From positions 3,339,200-3,403,199 of the forward strand of contig OX639973.1 of NCBI GenBank assembly GCA_951828385.1: a stretch of DNA of 64,000 nt, written 5' to 3'. The number at the start of each line of letters is the position of its first letter. Position 1 is the first letter of the stretch. Under the pieces are notes generated by a model, which made no database searches, was not told where the DNA came from, and saw only the letters and a list, made by a program, of their open reading frames with translations. Positions 7,417-15,733 of this stretch are shown here, piece by piece. The translations under genes and the position numbers were made by a program. The DNA is from an uncultured Poribacteria bacterium (GTDB lineage Bacteria > Poribacteria > WGA-4E > WGA-3G).

Positions 7417-8433
7417 GTGCGTAAATTTTTGTTTCGCGTATCCGCTATAGTTTTAGCGATTTCATTGATGACCCCTCTCCTCGCGAACAGCCAGGAGAGT
7501 ATTCTGGACAAAGTTAAAAACCGAGGAAAATTAATCTGTGGCGTGCATGGCGGTTTGCCCGGGTTCGGTTTCCTTGGCGAAGATGGTAAATGGAGCGGTT
7601 TTGACGCGGATTTCGGACGTGCAATCGCCGCTGCCGTTCTTGGCGATCCGAGCAAGGTTGAATTTGTGCCCTTAAATGCCGCCGAACGTTTTACCGCACT
7701 TCAAACCGGTGAAATAGATGTTTTAATCCGCAACACCACATGGACGCTTAGCCGTGATGCCGAGTTGGGTACTGACTTTACACCACCGACATTCTACGAT
7801 GGGCAAGGATTTATGCTGCCGAAATCCCTTAATATAAAATCTCTTAAGGAGTTAGCAGGAGCAAGCATCGGTGTCACCGCAGGTAGCACAACCGAGTTAA
7901 ACCTTACTGATACGATGCGGTCTTTAGGGCTTGAATTCAACCCAGTTGTTTATGAGGATATTGACACCCTTTACAGTAGTTATGATGCAGGACGTGTAGA
8001 TGTCGTCACCAGTGACAAATCTCAACTTGTTGCGCGGCGTAAGGACCTTAAAAACCCAGACGATCATATTATTCTGGATGAAACCATATCAAAAGAACCT
8101 TTAGGTCCTCTCACTATTCACGGTGATAATAAGTGGAATGATGCTGTGAGTTGGGTCGTTTATGCCACGTTCTTTGCCGAAGAGCACAATATTACGCAGG
8201 AGAATGTCAAGACCTTAAAAACCGATAATCCGGAAATCAAACGTTTTTTAGGTGAATCCGGCGAAATGGGTAAAAAGCTTGGACTTCCTAAAGACTGGGC
8301 AAAACAGATTATTATTTCCGTTGGGAACTATGGCGAAATCTTTGAACGTAACCTAACTCCGATTGGCTTACCTCGTGGCATTAATAAACCGTGGACGCAA
8401 GGTGGACTGCTTTACTCTATGCCGTTCCGTTAG
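7417..8433 (+). CDS. aapJ: Amino-acid ABC transporter substrate-binding protein
   Basis: A 338-residue periplasmic binding protein of the general L-amino-acid (AapJ/BztA) type. Signal peptide: residues 1-26 (basic start, hydrophobic core, cleavage near LANSQES). Then comes the typical opening ILDKVKNRGKLICGVHGGLPGFG and the ligand-pocket segment GFDADFGRAIAAAVLGD; GSTTELNL is the second-lobe anion-binding loop. GTG start at 7417 with AGAGAGG upstream. First gene of a four-gene importer cluster, followed by hairpins that may lower expression of the permeases relative to the binding protein. Confidence 0.88.
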   Translation: MRKFLFRVSAIVLAISLMTPLLANSQESILDKVKNRGKLICGVHGGLPGFGFLGEDGKWSGFDADFGRAIAAAVLGDPSKVEFVPLNAAERFTALQTGEIDVLIRNTTWTLSRDAELGTDFTPPTFYDGQGFMLPKSLNIKSLKELAGASIGVTAGSTTELNLTDTMRSLGLEFNPVVYEDIDTLYSSYDAGRVDVVTSDKSQLVARRKDLKNPDDHIILDETISKEPLGPLTIHGDNKWNDAVSWVVYATFFAEEHNITQENVKTLKTDNPEIKRFLGESGEMGKKLGLPKDWAKQIIISVGNYGEIFERNLTPIGLPRGINKPWTQGGLLYSMPFR

Positions 8434-8461
8434 ATCGTACTTTTCAGGAATTCCATTTTGA

Positions 8462-8485
8462 ATGCGCGCTGACTTAGGCGCGCAT
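8462..8485 (+). terminator. Hairpin after the binding-protein gene (possible partial terminator)
   Basis: ATGCGCGC pairs with GCGCGCAT over 8 bp. No T-run follows. It lies 28 bases after the aapJ stop, a place where importer operons often carry an RNA-stabilising or partly terminating hairpin. Confidence 0.45.
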
Positions 8486-8492
8486 CTACTAT

Positions 8493-8599
8493 TGTTCTGT
8501 CCACCTTTAAATTGTAGATGGATTCGTTCCTTGTAAGAGCGAGATTCACTCGTCCTATACACGAAAGCAAATAACCGCAATTTGTAACCGGACAGAACA
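8493..8599. repeat. 107-bp spacer bounded by 10-bp perfect inverted repeats
   Basis: TGTTCTGTCC at 8493-8502 and GGACAGAACA at 8590-8599 are exact inverted repeats. The spacer sits between aapJ and aapQ and contains no gene. It may be a small insertion element or a long-range RNA hairpin. Confidence 0.4.
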
Positions 8600-8615
8600 C
8601 TGCCTTTATATAACT

Positions 8616-9851
8616 ATGATGGAAGATAATTCCCCTAAGGTCATATCAGATAAAATCCCATTCTATCGAGACGTTCGGTTTCTGAAAGTATTTTTTCAGA
8701 TACTTTTCCTTATCGGCATCATTCTGTTAGCAGGATTCCTCTATTCAAATATGTTGAATGGACTCAGAAAACAGAATTTAGCTCTTGACCTATCCTTTTT
8801 AGGGAGTGAAGCAGGATTTGGAATATCCGAAGGGATTGCGTACGATCCTTCAGAATCATATCTCAAAGCATTTTGGGTTGGCATTGTCAACACAATAAAG
8901 GTAAGTATCATAGGGATAGTATTTGCGACGGTATTAGGTTTCATATTTGGGATTGCTCGGTTATCTAGCAATTGGTTAATCCGAAATATTGCTACTGTGT
9001 ACGTAGAGACTTTTCGCAATATTCCGTTGCTACTACAGATTTTGTTCTGGGCTGCGCTAACACGGTCGCTCCCTACGGTTCGAAACAGTATTATAATATC
9101 CGATAGCATAGTTTTAAACGTACGTGGTATATACTTTCCCTCATTTGAACCGGGTCCTGGATTTTCCGCTTGGTTGTGGTATCTGTTTGTCGGAGTTATC
9201 TTAGCGATAATTGTTGTTTTGGTTCTTGCAGCATTCCGGCATTTCGGACAACTTAGTGAACCTCACCATACAGACCGTCCTTCCTTCATCTCTAATATAA
9301 TCTTTGGCGCGAAGTGGGCTGCCGCTCCTACTTTTTTGATAGTCGCAATTGCGGGACTGTTTCTAACATCAGAAGTCCCATTTGCAGTAAACCGACCTGT
9401 GCTTCAAGGGTTTAACTATGTCGGTGGGATGAACCTTACACCCGAGTTCTCCGCACTCTTAATTGGGCTCGCAGTCTATACAAGCGCGTTTATTGCAGAA
9501 GTTGTGAGAAGCGGTATACAAGCAGTCGTGAAAGGACAACGGGAAGCAGCCAGAGCAGCTGGATTAAAAGAATCGCAGGTATTGCGACTCATTGTCATAC
9601 CCCAAGCAATTCCAATTATCGTGCCACCGCTTACTAGTCAATATCTGAACCTCGCAAAAAACTCCAGCCTTGCCACTGCAATCGGTTTTCCGGAACTACT
9701 TCACATCGGACATACGATGATGAATCAGACAGGGCAATCCATTCCTATTTTCGGCATGGTTATGCTAAGTTATCTCATCATGAGTCTAACAACCTCCGCT
9801 TTCATGAATTGGTATAACCATAGAATTACCCGAATTGGTCGATCAAGGTAG
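8616..9851 (+). CDS. aapQ: Amino-acid ABC transporter permease (first subunit)
   Basis: A 411-residue inner-membrane permease of the AapQ/BztB type. An N-terminal membrane segment (about 28-50) is followed by the split transport domain typical of this subclass, with a large insert between the first membrane helices and the rest. The cytoplasmic coupling loop EVVRSGIQAVVKGQREAARA (EAA motif) contacts the ATPase. The ATG pair at 8616/8619 lacks a strong ribosome-binding site, so the exact start may shift by one codon. It forms a heterodimer with the next gene product. Confidence 0.85.
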   Translation: MMEDNSPKVISDKIPFYRDVRFLKVFFQILFLIGIILLAGFLYSNMLNGLRKQNLALDLSFLGSEAGFGISEGIAYDPSESYLKAFWVGIVNTIKVSIIGIVFATVLGFIFGIARLSSNWLIRNIATVYVETFRNIPLLLQILFWAALTRSLPTVRNSIIISDSIVLNVRGIYFPSFEPGPGFSAWLWYLFVGVILAIIVVLVLAAFRHFGQLSEPHHTDRPSFISNIIFGAKWAAAPTFLIVAIAGLFLTSEVPFAVNRPVLQGFNYVGGMNLTPEFSALLIGLAVYTSAFIAEVVRSGIQAVVKGQREAARAAGLKESQVLRLIVIPQAIPIIVPPLTSQYLNLAKNSSLATAIGFPELLHIGHTMMNQTGQSIPIFGMVMLSYLIMSLTTSAFMNWYNHRITRIGRSR

Positions 9852-9872
9852 CACTGAAAAGGAAGCAGAAAA

Positions 9873-11123
9873 GTGGAAAATCTTGCAATTACACAAGAAG
9901 TCAAACCACCAAATACATCAAAAAGTCCGCTGAAATGGTTACAGGATAACCTTTTTAACACATGGTATAATACCATTTTGACTTGTTTAGCACTTGTGTT
10001 TCTCTTCCTTGTCTTTAGGGGAGTTTTGACTTGGGTGTTTACGCAGGCAAACTGGAAAGTTGTGCCTGCGAACTTGCAAATTTTGATGATCGGACCTTAT
10101 TCGATAGAACAGGTATGGCGGATCTGGATAGTCCTTGATACTTTGTTGGTCTTATTAGGACTGAGCGCAGCGGTATGGAAAGGTTTGGTTCTTCGCATTT
10201 CAACTGTTATTGCAAGTATTGGACTGATTTTTCTCCTCATTCCGTTGGATCTTGTCAAAAAAATTGAAACTGATCCGGCTACACTTGAATTTAACCTCAA
10301 TATTGTCTATCTCATTTTTTTCAAACGGAGATGGTTATTAGGTGGCTTAGTCCTCTTTGGCATCACCTTCTTTCTCGGACGCGATAGAAACTCATTGCGA
10401 CGATGGGTCATCGGTGGATGGATACTTTCCTTTCCGTGGACTATGATAGTACTACACGGCTTTGGTGAAAATACCATCTCCACAACAAATTGGGGAGGAC
10501 TCCTCTTAACGTTGATTCTGGCAGCTGTCGGGATTGCCGCTTGCTTTCCACTCGGTGTGCTTTTAGCACTTGGTCGTCGAAGTCAACTGCCAGCAATTAA
10601 ATGGGTTTCCACAATATATATTGAGACAATTCGTGGCGTGCCGTTGATAACCATACTGTTCATGGGGAGTATAATACTGCCCATATTTATACCAGGAGAT
10701 TTTCAACTCGATAAAGTTATACGCGCGATGATTGCGTTAACGCTTTTCTCCGCTGCTTATATGGCAGAGAACGTACGCGGCGGACTCCAAGCAATACCGC
10801 AAGGGCAAGTTGAGGCAGCACAAGCCGTTGGACTTACCTATCCAAAAACGATGCTATTTATCGTTCTTCCGCAAGCACTCCGAGCTGTTATTCCAGCAAT
10901 AGTCGGACAATTCATTTCGCTATTTAAGGACACATCTCTGGTATCTATTGTTGGACTCCTTGATCTATTAGGAATAGCCAAAAGCATACTCGGAAACCCA
11001 AAATGGCAAGGTCTTTATGTTGAAGTATATATATTTATTGCTCTCATCTATTTCATTTTTACTTTCGCAATGTCCTTTGTCAGTCGGAAAATTGAAGCAG
11101 ATTTAGGAGTCGGAAAGCATTAG
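9873..11123 (+). CDS. aapM: Amino-acid ABC transporter permease (second subunit)
   Basis: A 416-residue permease of the AapM/BztC type with eight or so membrane segments. The coupling EAA loop is AENVRGGLQAIPQGQVEAAQ in the C-terminal half, as in polar amino-acid importers. GTG start at 9873 with AAGGAAG upstream, 21 bases after the preceding stop, so it is co-transcribed with aapQ and aapP. No sign of truncation. Confidence 0.87.
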   Translation: MENLAITQEVKPPNTSKSPLKWLQDNLFNTWYNTILTCLALVFLFLVFRGVLTWVFTQANWKVVPANLQILMIGPYSIEQVWRIWIVLDTLLVLLGLSAAVWKGLVLRISTVIASIGLIFLLIPLDLVKKIETDPATLEFNLNIVYLIFFKRRWLLGGLVLFGITFFLGRDRNSLRRWVIGGWILSFPWTMIVLHGFGENTISTTNWGGLLLTLILAAVGIAACFPLGVLLALGRRSQLPAIKWVSTIYIETIRGVPLITILFMGSIILPIFIPGDFQLDKVIRAMIALTLFSAAYMAENVRGGLQAIPQGQVEAAQAVGLTYPKTMLFIVLPQALRAVIPAIVGQFISLFKDTSLVSIVGLLDLLGIAKSILGNPKWQGLYVEVYIFIALIYFIFTFAMSFVSRKIEADLGVGKH

Positions 11124-11155
11124 AAATTTGTTATGATTGAAGGAGGAATGAGAAA

Positions 11156-11917
11156 ATGACTGAAAACGAAAATACCACAAATGATCCCATTATTATATGT
11201 GAAGACGTACACAAATGGTTTGACGATTTTCATGTCCTCAAAGGAATTACCACCACTTTCAAAAAAGGTGAAAGGGCGGTAATTTGTGGTCCATCAGGGT
11301 CTGGAAAATCCACGTTTATCCGAACCATCAATCGCCTTGAAGAACATCAACGCGGGACAATCATTGTTGATGGAATTGAACTTAGCAATGATCTCCGGAA
11401 TATCAATCTGATCCGTCAGGAAGTCGGAATGGTTTTCCAACAGTTCAACCTATTTCCTCATCTGACAAATATAAAAAACATTACCTTAGGTCCCATACAA
11501 GTCAGGAAAATGCCAAAAAAGGCAGCGGAAGAAGCAGCTTTAGCATTATTGGTTCGAATGGGCATTGAGGATCAAGCGTATAAATATCCCGCAGAAATAT
11601 CGGGCGGGCAACAGCAGCGCGTCGCAATTGCCAGGGCATTAGCAATGGAGCCGAAGATCATGCTCTTTGATGAACCCACAAGTGCGCTTGACCCCGAAAT
11701 GATTTCGGAAGTGTTAGATGTGATGCGGGAACTTGCACATTCCGGCATGACGATGCTCGTTGTTACGCATGAGATGGGCTTTGCACGGGAAGTTGCGGAT
11801 CGAGTTATGTTCTTCGATGAGGGTGTGGTTATAGAGGAAGCAGCACCCGCAGATTTCTTTGATAACCCCCAGCACGAACGCACAAAACTTTTCATCTCAC
11901 AAACGCTGCAGCATTAG
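11156..11917 (+). CDS. aapP: Amino-acid ABC transporter ATP-binding protein
   Basis: A 253-residue ATPase energising the importer. Walker [10 protein letters not shown] at 45-53, Q-loop [11 protein letters not shown], signature ISGGQQQR at 148-155, Walker B IMLFDEP at 168-174 and the switch histidine in VVTHEMGFA are all present. AAGGAGG precedes the ATG. It is most like AapP/GlnQ-type polar amino-acid ATPases. Last gene of the importer operon. Confidence 0.92.
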   Translation: MTENENTTNDPIIICEDVHKWFDDFHVLKGITTTFKKGERAVICGPSGSGKSTFIRTINRLEEHQRGTIIVDGIELSNDLRNINLIRQEVGMVFQQFNLFPHLTNIKNITLGPIQVRKMPKKAAEEAALALLVRMGIEDQAYKYPAEISGGQQQRVAIARALAMEPKIMLFDEPTSALDPEMISEVLDVMRELAHSGMTMLVVTHEMGFAREVADRVMFFDEGVVIEEAAPADFFDNPQHERTKLFISQTLQH

Positions 11918-11947
11918 GAATTTATTCCTAAATTGCATATTTCGCCA

Positions 11948-12052
11948 ATGAAAGCAAAATATGATTTTTCAAAGGGTGAACGCGGCAAATTCTATAATCC
12001 AAAAGCCGTTTTTAATATCCCTAATCCTGATGGAAAAGATGTAGGACCAAAG
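11948..12052 (+). other. Antitoxin-like N-terminal segment in frame with the SDR gene
   Basis: The frame ahead of the SDR start encodes MKAKYDFSKGERGKFYNPKA and a further 15 residues. The YDFSKG-RG opening is like the N terminus of small antitoxin-type proteins (BrnA-like and relatives), and does not resemble an SDR leader. No ribosome-binding site is evident. It may be a remnant of a truncated antitoxin gene joined in frame, or the real N terminus of an SDR fusion. Confidence 0.4.
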
Positions 12053-12811
12053 ATGCGGTTAAATAACAAAATAGCCATTGTCACAGGAGCAGGACGCGGT
12101 ATCGGTAAAGCAGTGGCTCTTCGATTTGCGGAAGAAGGTGCTAAGGTCGTCGTTGATGATGTAAATGACATCAACGGAGCGTCAACTGTCGCTGCGATCA
12201 CTGATGCAGGTGGCGAGGCTCTATTTATTAACGCCGATGTCTCCGATGCCAATGAGGCAGAAAGACTTATTTCCAGCACCGTTGATGCTTACGGTAGTGT
12301 TGATATTTTGGTCAACAATGCCATTTGTTCGACAGCCGATGTCTTGAACAACAACTGGGAATCGAACTTGGCGGTCGCGCTCCGCGGCACGAGTCACTGT
12401 TCCGAAGTGGTTGTTCCGGTGATGCAACAGGTTGGCGGTGGCAGCATTGTTAATATCGCCTCTGTCAACGGACTCATCGGGTTACAAGGTATCCATGCCT
12501 ACTCTGCTGCAAAAGGTGGTGTTATCGCATTGACACGCTCCATGGCAGTTGCACACGGCAAAGACAATATACGGATCAACTGTATCTGTCCGGGAACCAT
12601 TCAGACCGAAGTGTGGGAACCAATGATTGAACGTAACCCTCAAATCTTGGACGAAATCACGCCGTGGTATCCATTAGGACGGATCGGACAACCCATTGAC
12701 ATTGCGAACGCAGCACTTTTCCTCGCTTCTGATGAAGCCAGTTTCGCAACGGGTGCAGTTTTTGTCATTGACGGTGGCTTGACTGCAGGCAATCATCAGT
12801 TTCCTATCTAA
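12053..12811 (+). CDS. Short-chain dehydrogenase/reductase
   Basis: A 252-residue classical SDR when started at the ATG at 12053, with TAGGA just upstream. NAD(P)-binding TGAGRGIG is near residue 12, the NNA motif follows in ILVNNA, and the catalytic S-Y-K set is in ASVNG...YSAAKGG. The C-terminal GGLTAG is typical of the glucose/3-oxoacyl reductase-like group. An acidic residue after beta-2 (VVVDDVND) suggests NAD preference. The frame is open further upstream and encodes an antitoxin-like segment. It follows the importer operon at short distance and may share its transcript. Confidence 0.85.
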   Translation: MRLNNKIAIVTGAGRGIGKAVALRFAEEGAKVVVDDVNDINGASTVAAITDAGGEALFINADVSDANEAERLISSTVDAYGSVDILVNNAICSTADVLNNNWESNLAVALRGTSHCSEVVVPVMQQVGGGSIVNIASVNGLIGLQGIHAYSAAKGGVIALTRSMAVAHGKDNIRINCICPGTIQTEVWEPMIERNPQILDEITPWYPLGRIGQPIDIANAALFLASDEASFATGAVFVIDGGLTAGNHQFPI

Positions 12812-12828
12812 ATTGCTGTAATATCCGA

Positions 12829-12856
12829 ATCGCGGATTACACGGATTTCGCGGATT
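12829..12856. repeat. CGCGGATT repeat unit
   Basis: Successive CGCGGATTACACGGATT and CGCGGATT units in the spacer between the SDR and PhyH genes. Similar units start the window (1-40) and occur at 43077-43120. Confidence 0.4.
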
Positions 12857-12916
12857 ATTGCTATCCTGTGCAGAATATATATCCTATATGAAATTAAATT
12901 CACAAGGAGAAACACA

Positions 12917-13768
12917 ATGGTAACACAAGCACAAGTTGATTTTTTTCACGAGAATGGGTATCTCAAATTCGGTAGGGTCTTAGATAGTGCTGGCGTTGAA
13001 GCTATGCGTGCGGGTTTAGATGCAATTATTGAACTTGAACTCAACGAAGGCGACGATTCTTCGCCAGAGTTCAAGTACGGACACGACCGGCGTGAAGATA
13101 AACTCAATCGCGGTAGCGGGCACCCGCGTGCGATACATCAGTATGTCAATATGTGGAAACGTGAATCCAGTTACGAGGCAGCTATACATAATCCGCTCAT
13201 TGCGGGGACAGCACGTGCATTACTTGATACATCCGAAGTCCGTCTCTGGCACGATCAGATTATCTCCAAACCACCAAAAGATAACGGACACTTCGGATTT
13301 CACCACGATTTTTTCTTTTGGCCCCTGAGTCCGCCAAATATCGTGAGCTGCTGGCTAGCTTTGGATGATGCGACAGTCGATAACGGGTGCATGCATGTTA
13401 TGCCGAAGAGCCACAAAGATGAACGCTTCTCGGTTGCAGCAAGAGCAGCATTCAATGCTGAATCCGCAAAAGCGAGCGAAGAAGGGCGCGAACCGCCTCC
13501 GAACCCGTGGACAGAGAGACGGGAACTGGACATCAGTCACGGCGTTCCGGTGGAGTTGAAAGCAGGCGAATGTATGTTTCATCACTGCCTAAACTGGCAT
13601 GGTACACCCCCAAATGTTACGGACCGTCAACGTCGCGCGTTCGTAATGATTTTCATGGCGCAAGATGTCTACTATAACAACGCGCAAGCACCGGGTCATA
13701 TCCTCGTTTCAACAATCAAGGTTGCGGATGGTGAACCTCTTGTCGGTGATGCGTTTCCGGTAGCGTAA
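12917..13768 (+). CDS. Phytanoyl-CoA dioxygenase (PhyH) family protein
   Basis: A 283-residue Fe(II)/2-oxoglutarate oxygenase. The iron ligands are in GFHHDFFFWP (H129 or H130, with D131) and the C-terminal HHCLNWHGTPPN (H228), with R239/R240 in DRQRRAFVM for 2-oxoglutarate. It differs clearly from the PhyH at 2693, so it is not a recent copy. AAGGAG precedes the ATG. No signal peptide. The substrate is unknown; adjacency to an SDR suggests a possible two-step oxidation, which is inference. Confidence 0.85.
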   Translation: MVTQAQVDFFHENGYLKFGRVLDSAGVEAMRAGLDAIIELELNEGDDSSPEFKYGHDRREDKLNRGSGHPRAIHQYVNMWKRESSYEAAIHNPLIAGTARALLDTSEVRLWHDQIISKPPKDNGHFGFHHDFFFWPLSPPNIVSCWLALDDATVDNGCMHVMPKSHKDERFSVAARAAFNAESAKASEEGREPPPNPWTERRELDISHGVPVELKAGECMFHHCLNWHGTPPNVTDRQRRAFVMIFMAQDVYYNNAQAPGHILVSTIKVADGEPLVGDAFPVA

Positions 13769-13810
13769 CTCTGCATGGCATCGGGGTTCCAAACCCTTTC
13801 TACAGCAGAG
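13769..13810. terminator. Nested hairpin between PhyH and ATPase genes
   Basis: An outer stem CTCTGC/GCAGAG encloses an inner stem GGGTT/AACCC. No T-run. It begins at the base after the PhyH stop codon. It could terminate PhyH transcription or protect its message. Confidence 0.4.
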
Positions 13811-13833
13811 GCACCAAGGTAAGGTGTAATAAC

Positions 13834-15060
13834 ATGAAAAATTCAACGTTTATTACAAGAGTCGTTCTGAAAAACTATAAGAGCATTGCTGCGTGTGATG
13901 TGCAGCTGCAGCCCTTGACCTTCCTTGTAGGGCGTAACGGTTCGGGCAAAAGCAATTTTCTTGATGCGCTGCGATTCGTTGCTGATGCGTTAAATTTCTC
14001 GCTAGACCACGCCTTACGCGACCGTGGAGGTATCAATGATGTCCGCCGTCGATCTCGCGGGCATCCAAACCATTTTAGTATTGGGTTTGAATTCACTTTA
14101 CCTAATAGTAAAACAGGACACTACGCCTTCCGCATAGGATCCCGTCCACGCGGAGGGTATGAGGTTCAAAATGAAGTGTGTCTATTTCAGAAGCAGTATT
14201 TCAATGTTGATAAAGATTCTGTGGTTACGACTAGTGTAAAAGGAGCACCGGCTGCCGTACCGGATCGTCTCTATTTGGTAAATGCTTCTGGTCTGCCTGA
14301 ATTTCGGCCGGTTTACGATGCTTTTTCCCGAATGGGATTTTACAGCCTTAACCCCGATAGTATCCGTGATCTTCAAGACCCCAATCCTGGGGACGTACTT
14401 CTTCGTGATGGAAGTAACCTGACGAGTGTTCTTGCACAGCTTCCACCTCCCGTAAAGAAACACGTTGAGGAGTATCTAGCTGTGGTCGTCCCCGGCGTTC
14501 ATGCGGTAGATGTGAAGGGGTTCGGGCCCAAAGAAACGTTAGAATTCAGGCAAGATGTTGCAGGGGATAAATACCCATGGCGATTCCTCGCCAATAATAT
14601 GTCTGATGGGACACTCCGCGTATTGGGAATTCTGATAGCACTGTTTCAAGAAAATCACGACACTCAAAAACGTGTGCCACTCGTTGGAATTGAAGAACCA
14701 GAGATCGCCCTGCATCCGGCAGCAGCGGGGGTTTTATTGGATGGACTTCGAGATGCAGCTCACAAAACACAAGTTATCGTTACGAGCCACAGTCCAGACC
14801 TGCTTGATAATAAAGACTTGGATGTAGATTCAATTCTTGCAGTTGAAGCACAAAATGGTACAACAGCGATCGCCGGTGTGGATGATGTCGGTAGAACCCT
14901 GTTAAGAAAGCGGCTTTGCACAACTGGGGATCTCTTGCGCAATGATCAATTGCAACCTGATCTAATGTCTGTTGCCGCTGCGAAAGCTGCGAAACTTCCT
15001 CCATTTGATTTTAAGCATCAAAACTCTGGAGAAACGAAAAACAAGGGTGGAGGTGGATGA
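13834..15060 (+). CDS. AAA ATPase (AAA_21/AAA_15, OLD-like)
   Basis: A 408-residue SMC/OLD-type ATPase. The opening ITRVVLKNYKSIAACDVQLQ leads into Walker A GRNGSGKS at 33-40; NNMSDGTLR (254-262) is the signature-like loop, GIEEPEIALHP (285-294) is Walker B with catalytic Glu, and VTSHSPDLLD (316-325) is the switch. It has no TOPRIM domain of its own. Its TGA overlaps the ATG of the DUF4276 gene (ATGA), so the two are translationally coupled. The pair resembles a split OLD-family nuclease, a layout common in phage-defence loci. Confidence 0.85.
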   Translation: MKNSTFITRVVLKNYKSIAACDVQLQPLTFLVGRNGSGKSNFLDALRFVADALNFSLDHALRDRGGINDVRRRSRGHPNHFSIGFEFTLPNSKTGHYAFRIGSRPRGGYEVQNEVCLFQKQYFNVDKDSVVTTSVKGAPAAVPDRLYLVNASGLPEFRPVYDAFSRMGFYSLNPDSIRDLQDPNPGDVLLRDGSNLTSVLAQLPPPVKKHVEEYLAVVVPGVHAVDVKGFGPKETLEFRQDVAGDKYPWRFLANNMSDGTLRVLGILIALFQENHDTQKRVPLVGIEEPEIALHPAAAGVLLDGLRDAAHKTQVIVTSHSPDLLDNKDLDVDSILAVEAQNGTTAIAGVDDVGRTLLRKRLCTTGDLLRNDQLQPDLMSVAAAKAAKLPPFDFKHQNSGETKNKGGGG

Positions 15061-15680
15061 CGATCCAAATAGGTTGCATTGTTGAAGGGCATGGCGAGGT
15101 GGAAGCTGTCCCGCTCCTGATTCGTCGCGTCGCAGCAAACCTTTATCCAGAATCGGCGGTTATCATCCCGCGCCCCATTCGCATTTCCAGAGATAAGTTG
15201 CTTCAGGCAGGTGGACTTGAACAATGGGTTGAAATAATATCTGTGCGAATTGGGGCACAAGGGGCAATATTCGTCATCTTGGACAGTGACGATGATTGCC
15301 CAGCGGAATTGGGACCTGACCTATTTCATCGAGCATCACAAGTTCACACGGGTTTGCCAATTGCCGTTGTGCTGGCGAAATGTGAGTTTGAGGCATGGTT
15401 TCTTGCAGCAGCCGAGTCACTTCGTGGACAAAGAGGCCTGGGCGATGATATTCACCCGCCTAATGATCCAGAGGCGATCCGCGGAGCAAAGGAATGGTTG
15501 AGCCATCGAATGGAAGGCAGCAGATCGTATAGTGAGACACACGACCAACCTGCACTTGCAGCACTTTTTGATATAGAACAAGCGCGTCAAGCCGATTCGT
15601 TCGACAAATGTTATCGTGACATCGTTCGCCTCCTTGAAGAATTGCAAAAAGCGAGCGACCCAATCAGTAAACAAGCATAA
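15057..15680 (+). CDS. DUF4276 TOPRIM-like protein
   Basis: A 207-residue protein matching DUF4276. TOPRIM-like metal-binding features are visible: E10 and E14 in IVEGHGE, and D76-x-D78 in FVILDSDDD; KCEFEAWF (108-115) is a conserved family segment. A role as a nuclease effector driven by the upstream ATPase is inferred from the fold and the 4-base start/stop overlap. No signal or membrane segment. It is unlike the DUF4435 effector of PARIS. Confidence 0.8.
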   Translation: MTIQIGCIVEGHGEVEAVPLLIRRVAANLYPESAVIIPRPIRISRDKLLQAGGLEQWVEIISVRIGAQGAIFVILDSDDDCPAELGPDLFHRASQVHTGLPIAVVLAKCEFEAWFLAAAESLRGQRGLGDDIHPPNDPEAIRGAKEWLSHRMEGSRSYSETHDQPALAALFDIEQARQADSFDKCYRDIVRLLEELQKASDPISKQA

Positions 15681-15733
15681 GGCAGAAAATATAGCCTATT
15701 ACACCAACTTTACTCATGGAATGGAGGCATAAT

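Noticed and set aside
13834-15680. Assignment of the ATPase/DUF4276 pair to PARIS or Gabija
   Set aside because: PARIS uses a DUF4435 effector, and Gabija has the TOPRIM domain fused to the ATPase with a UvrD-like partner; neither fits.
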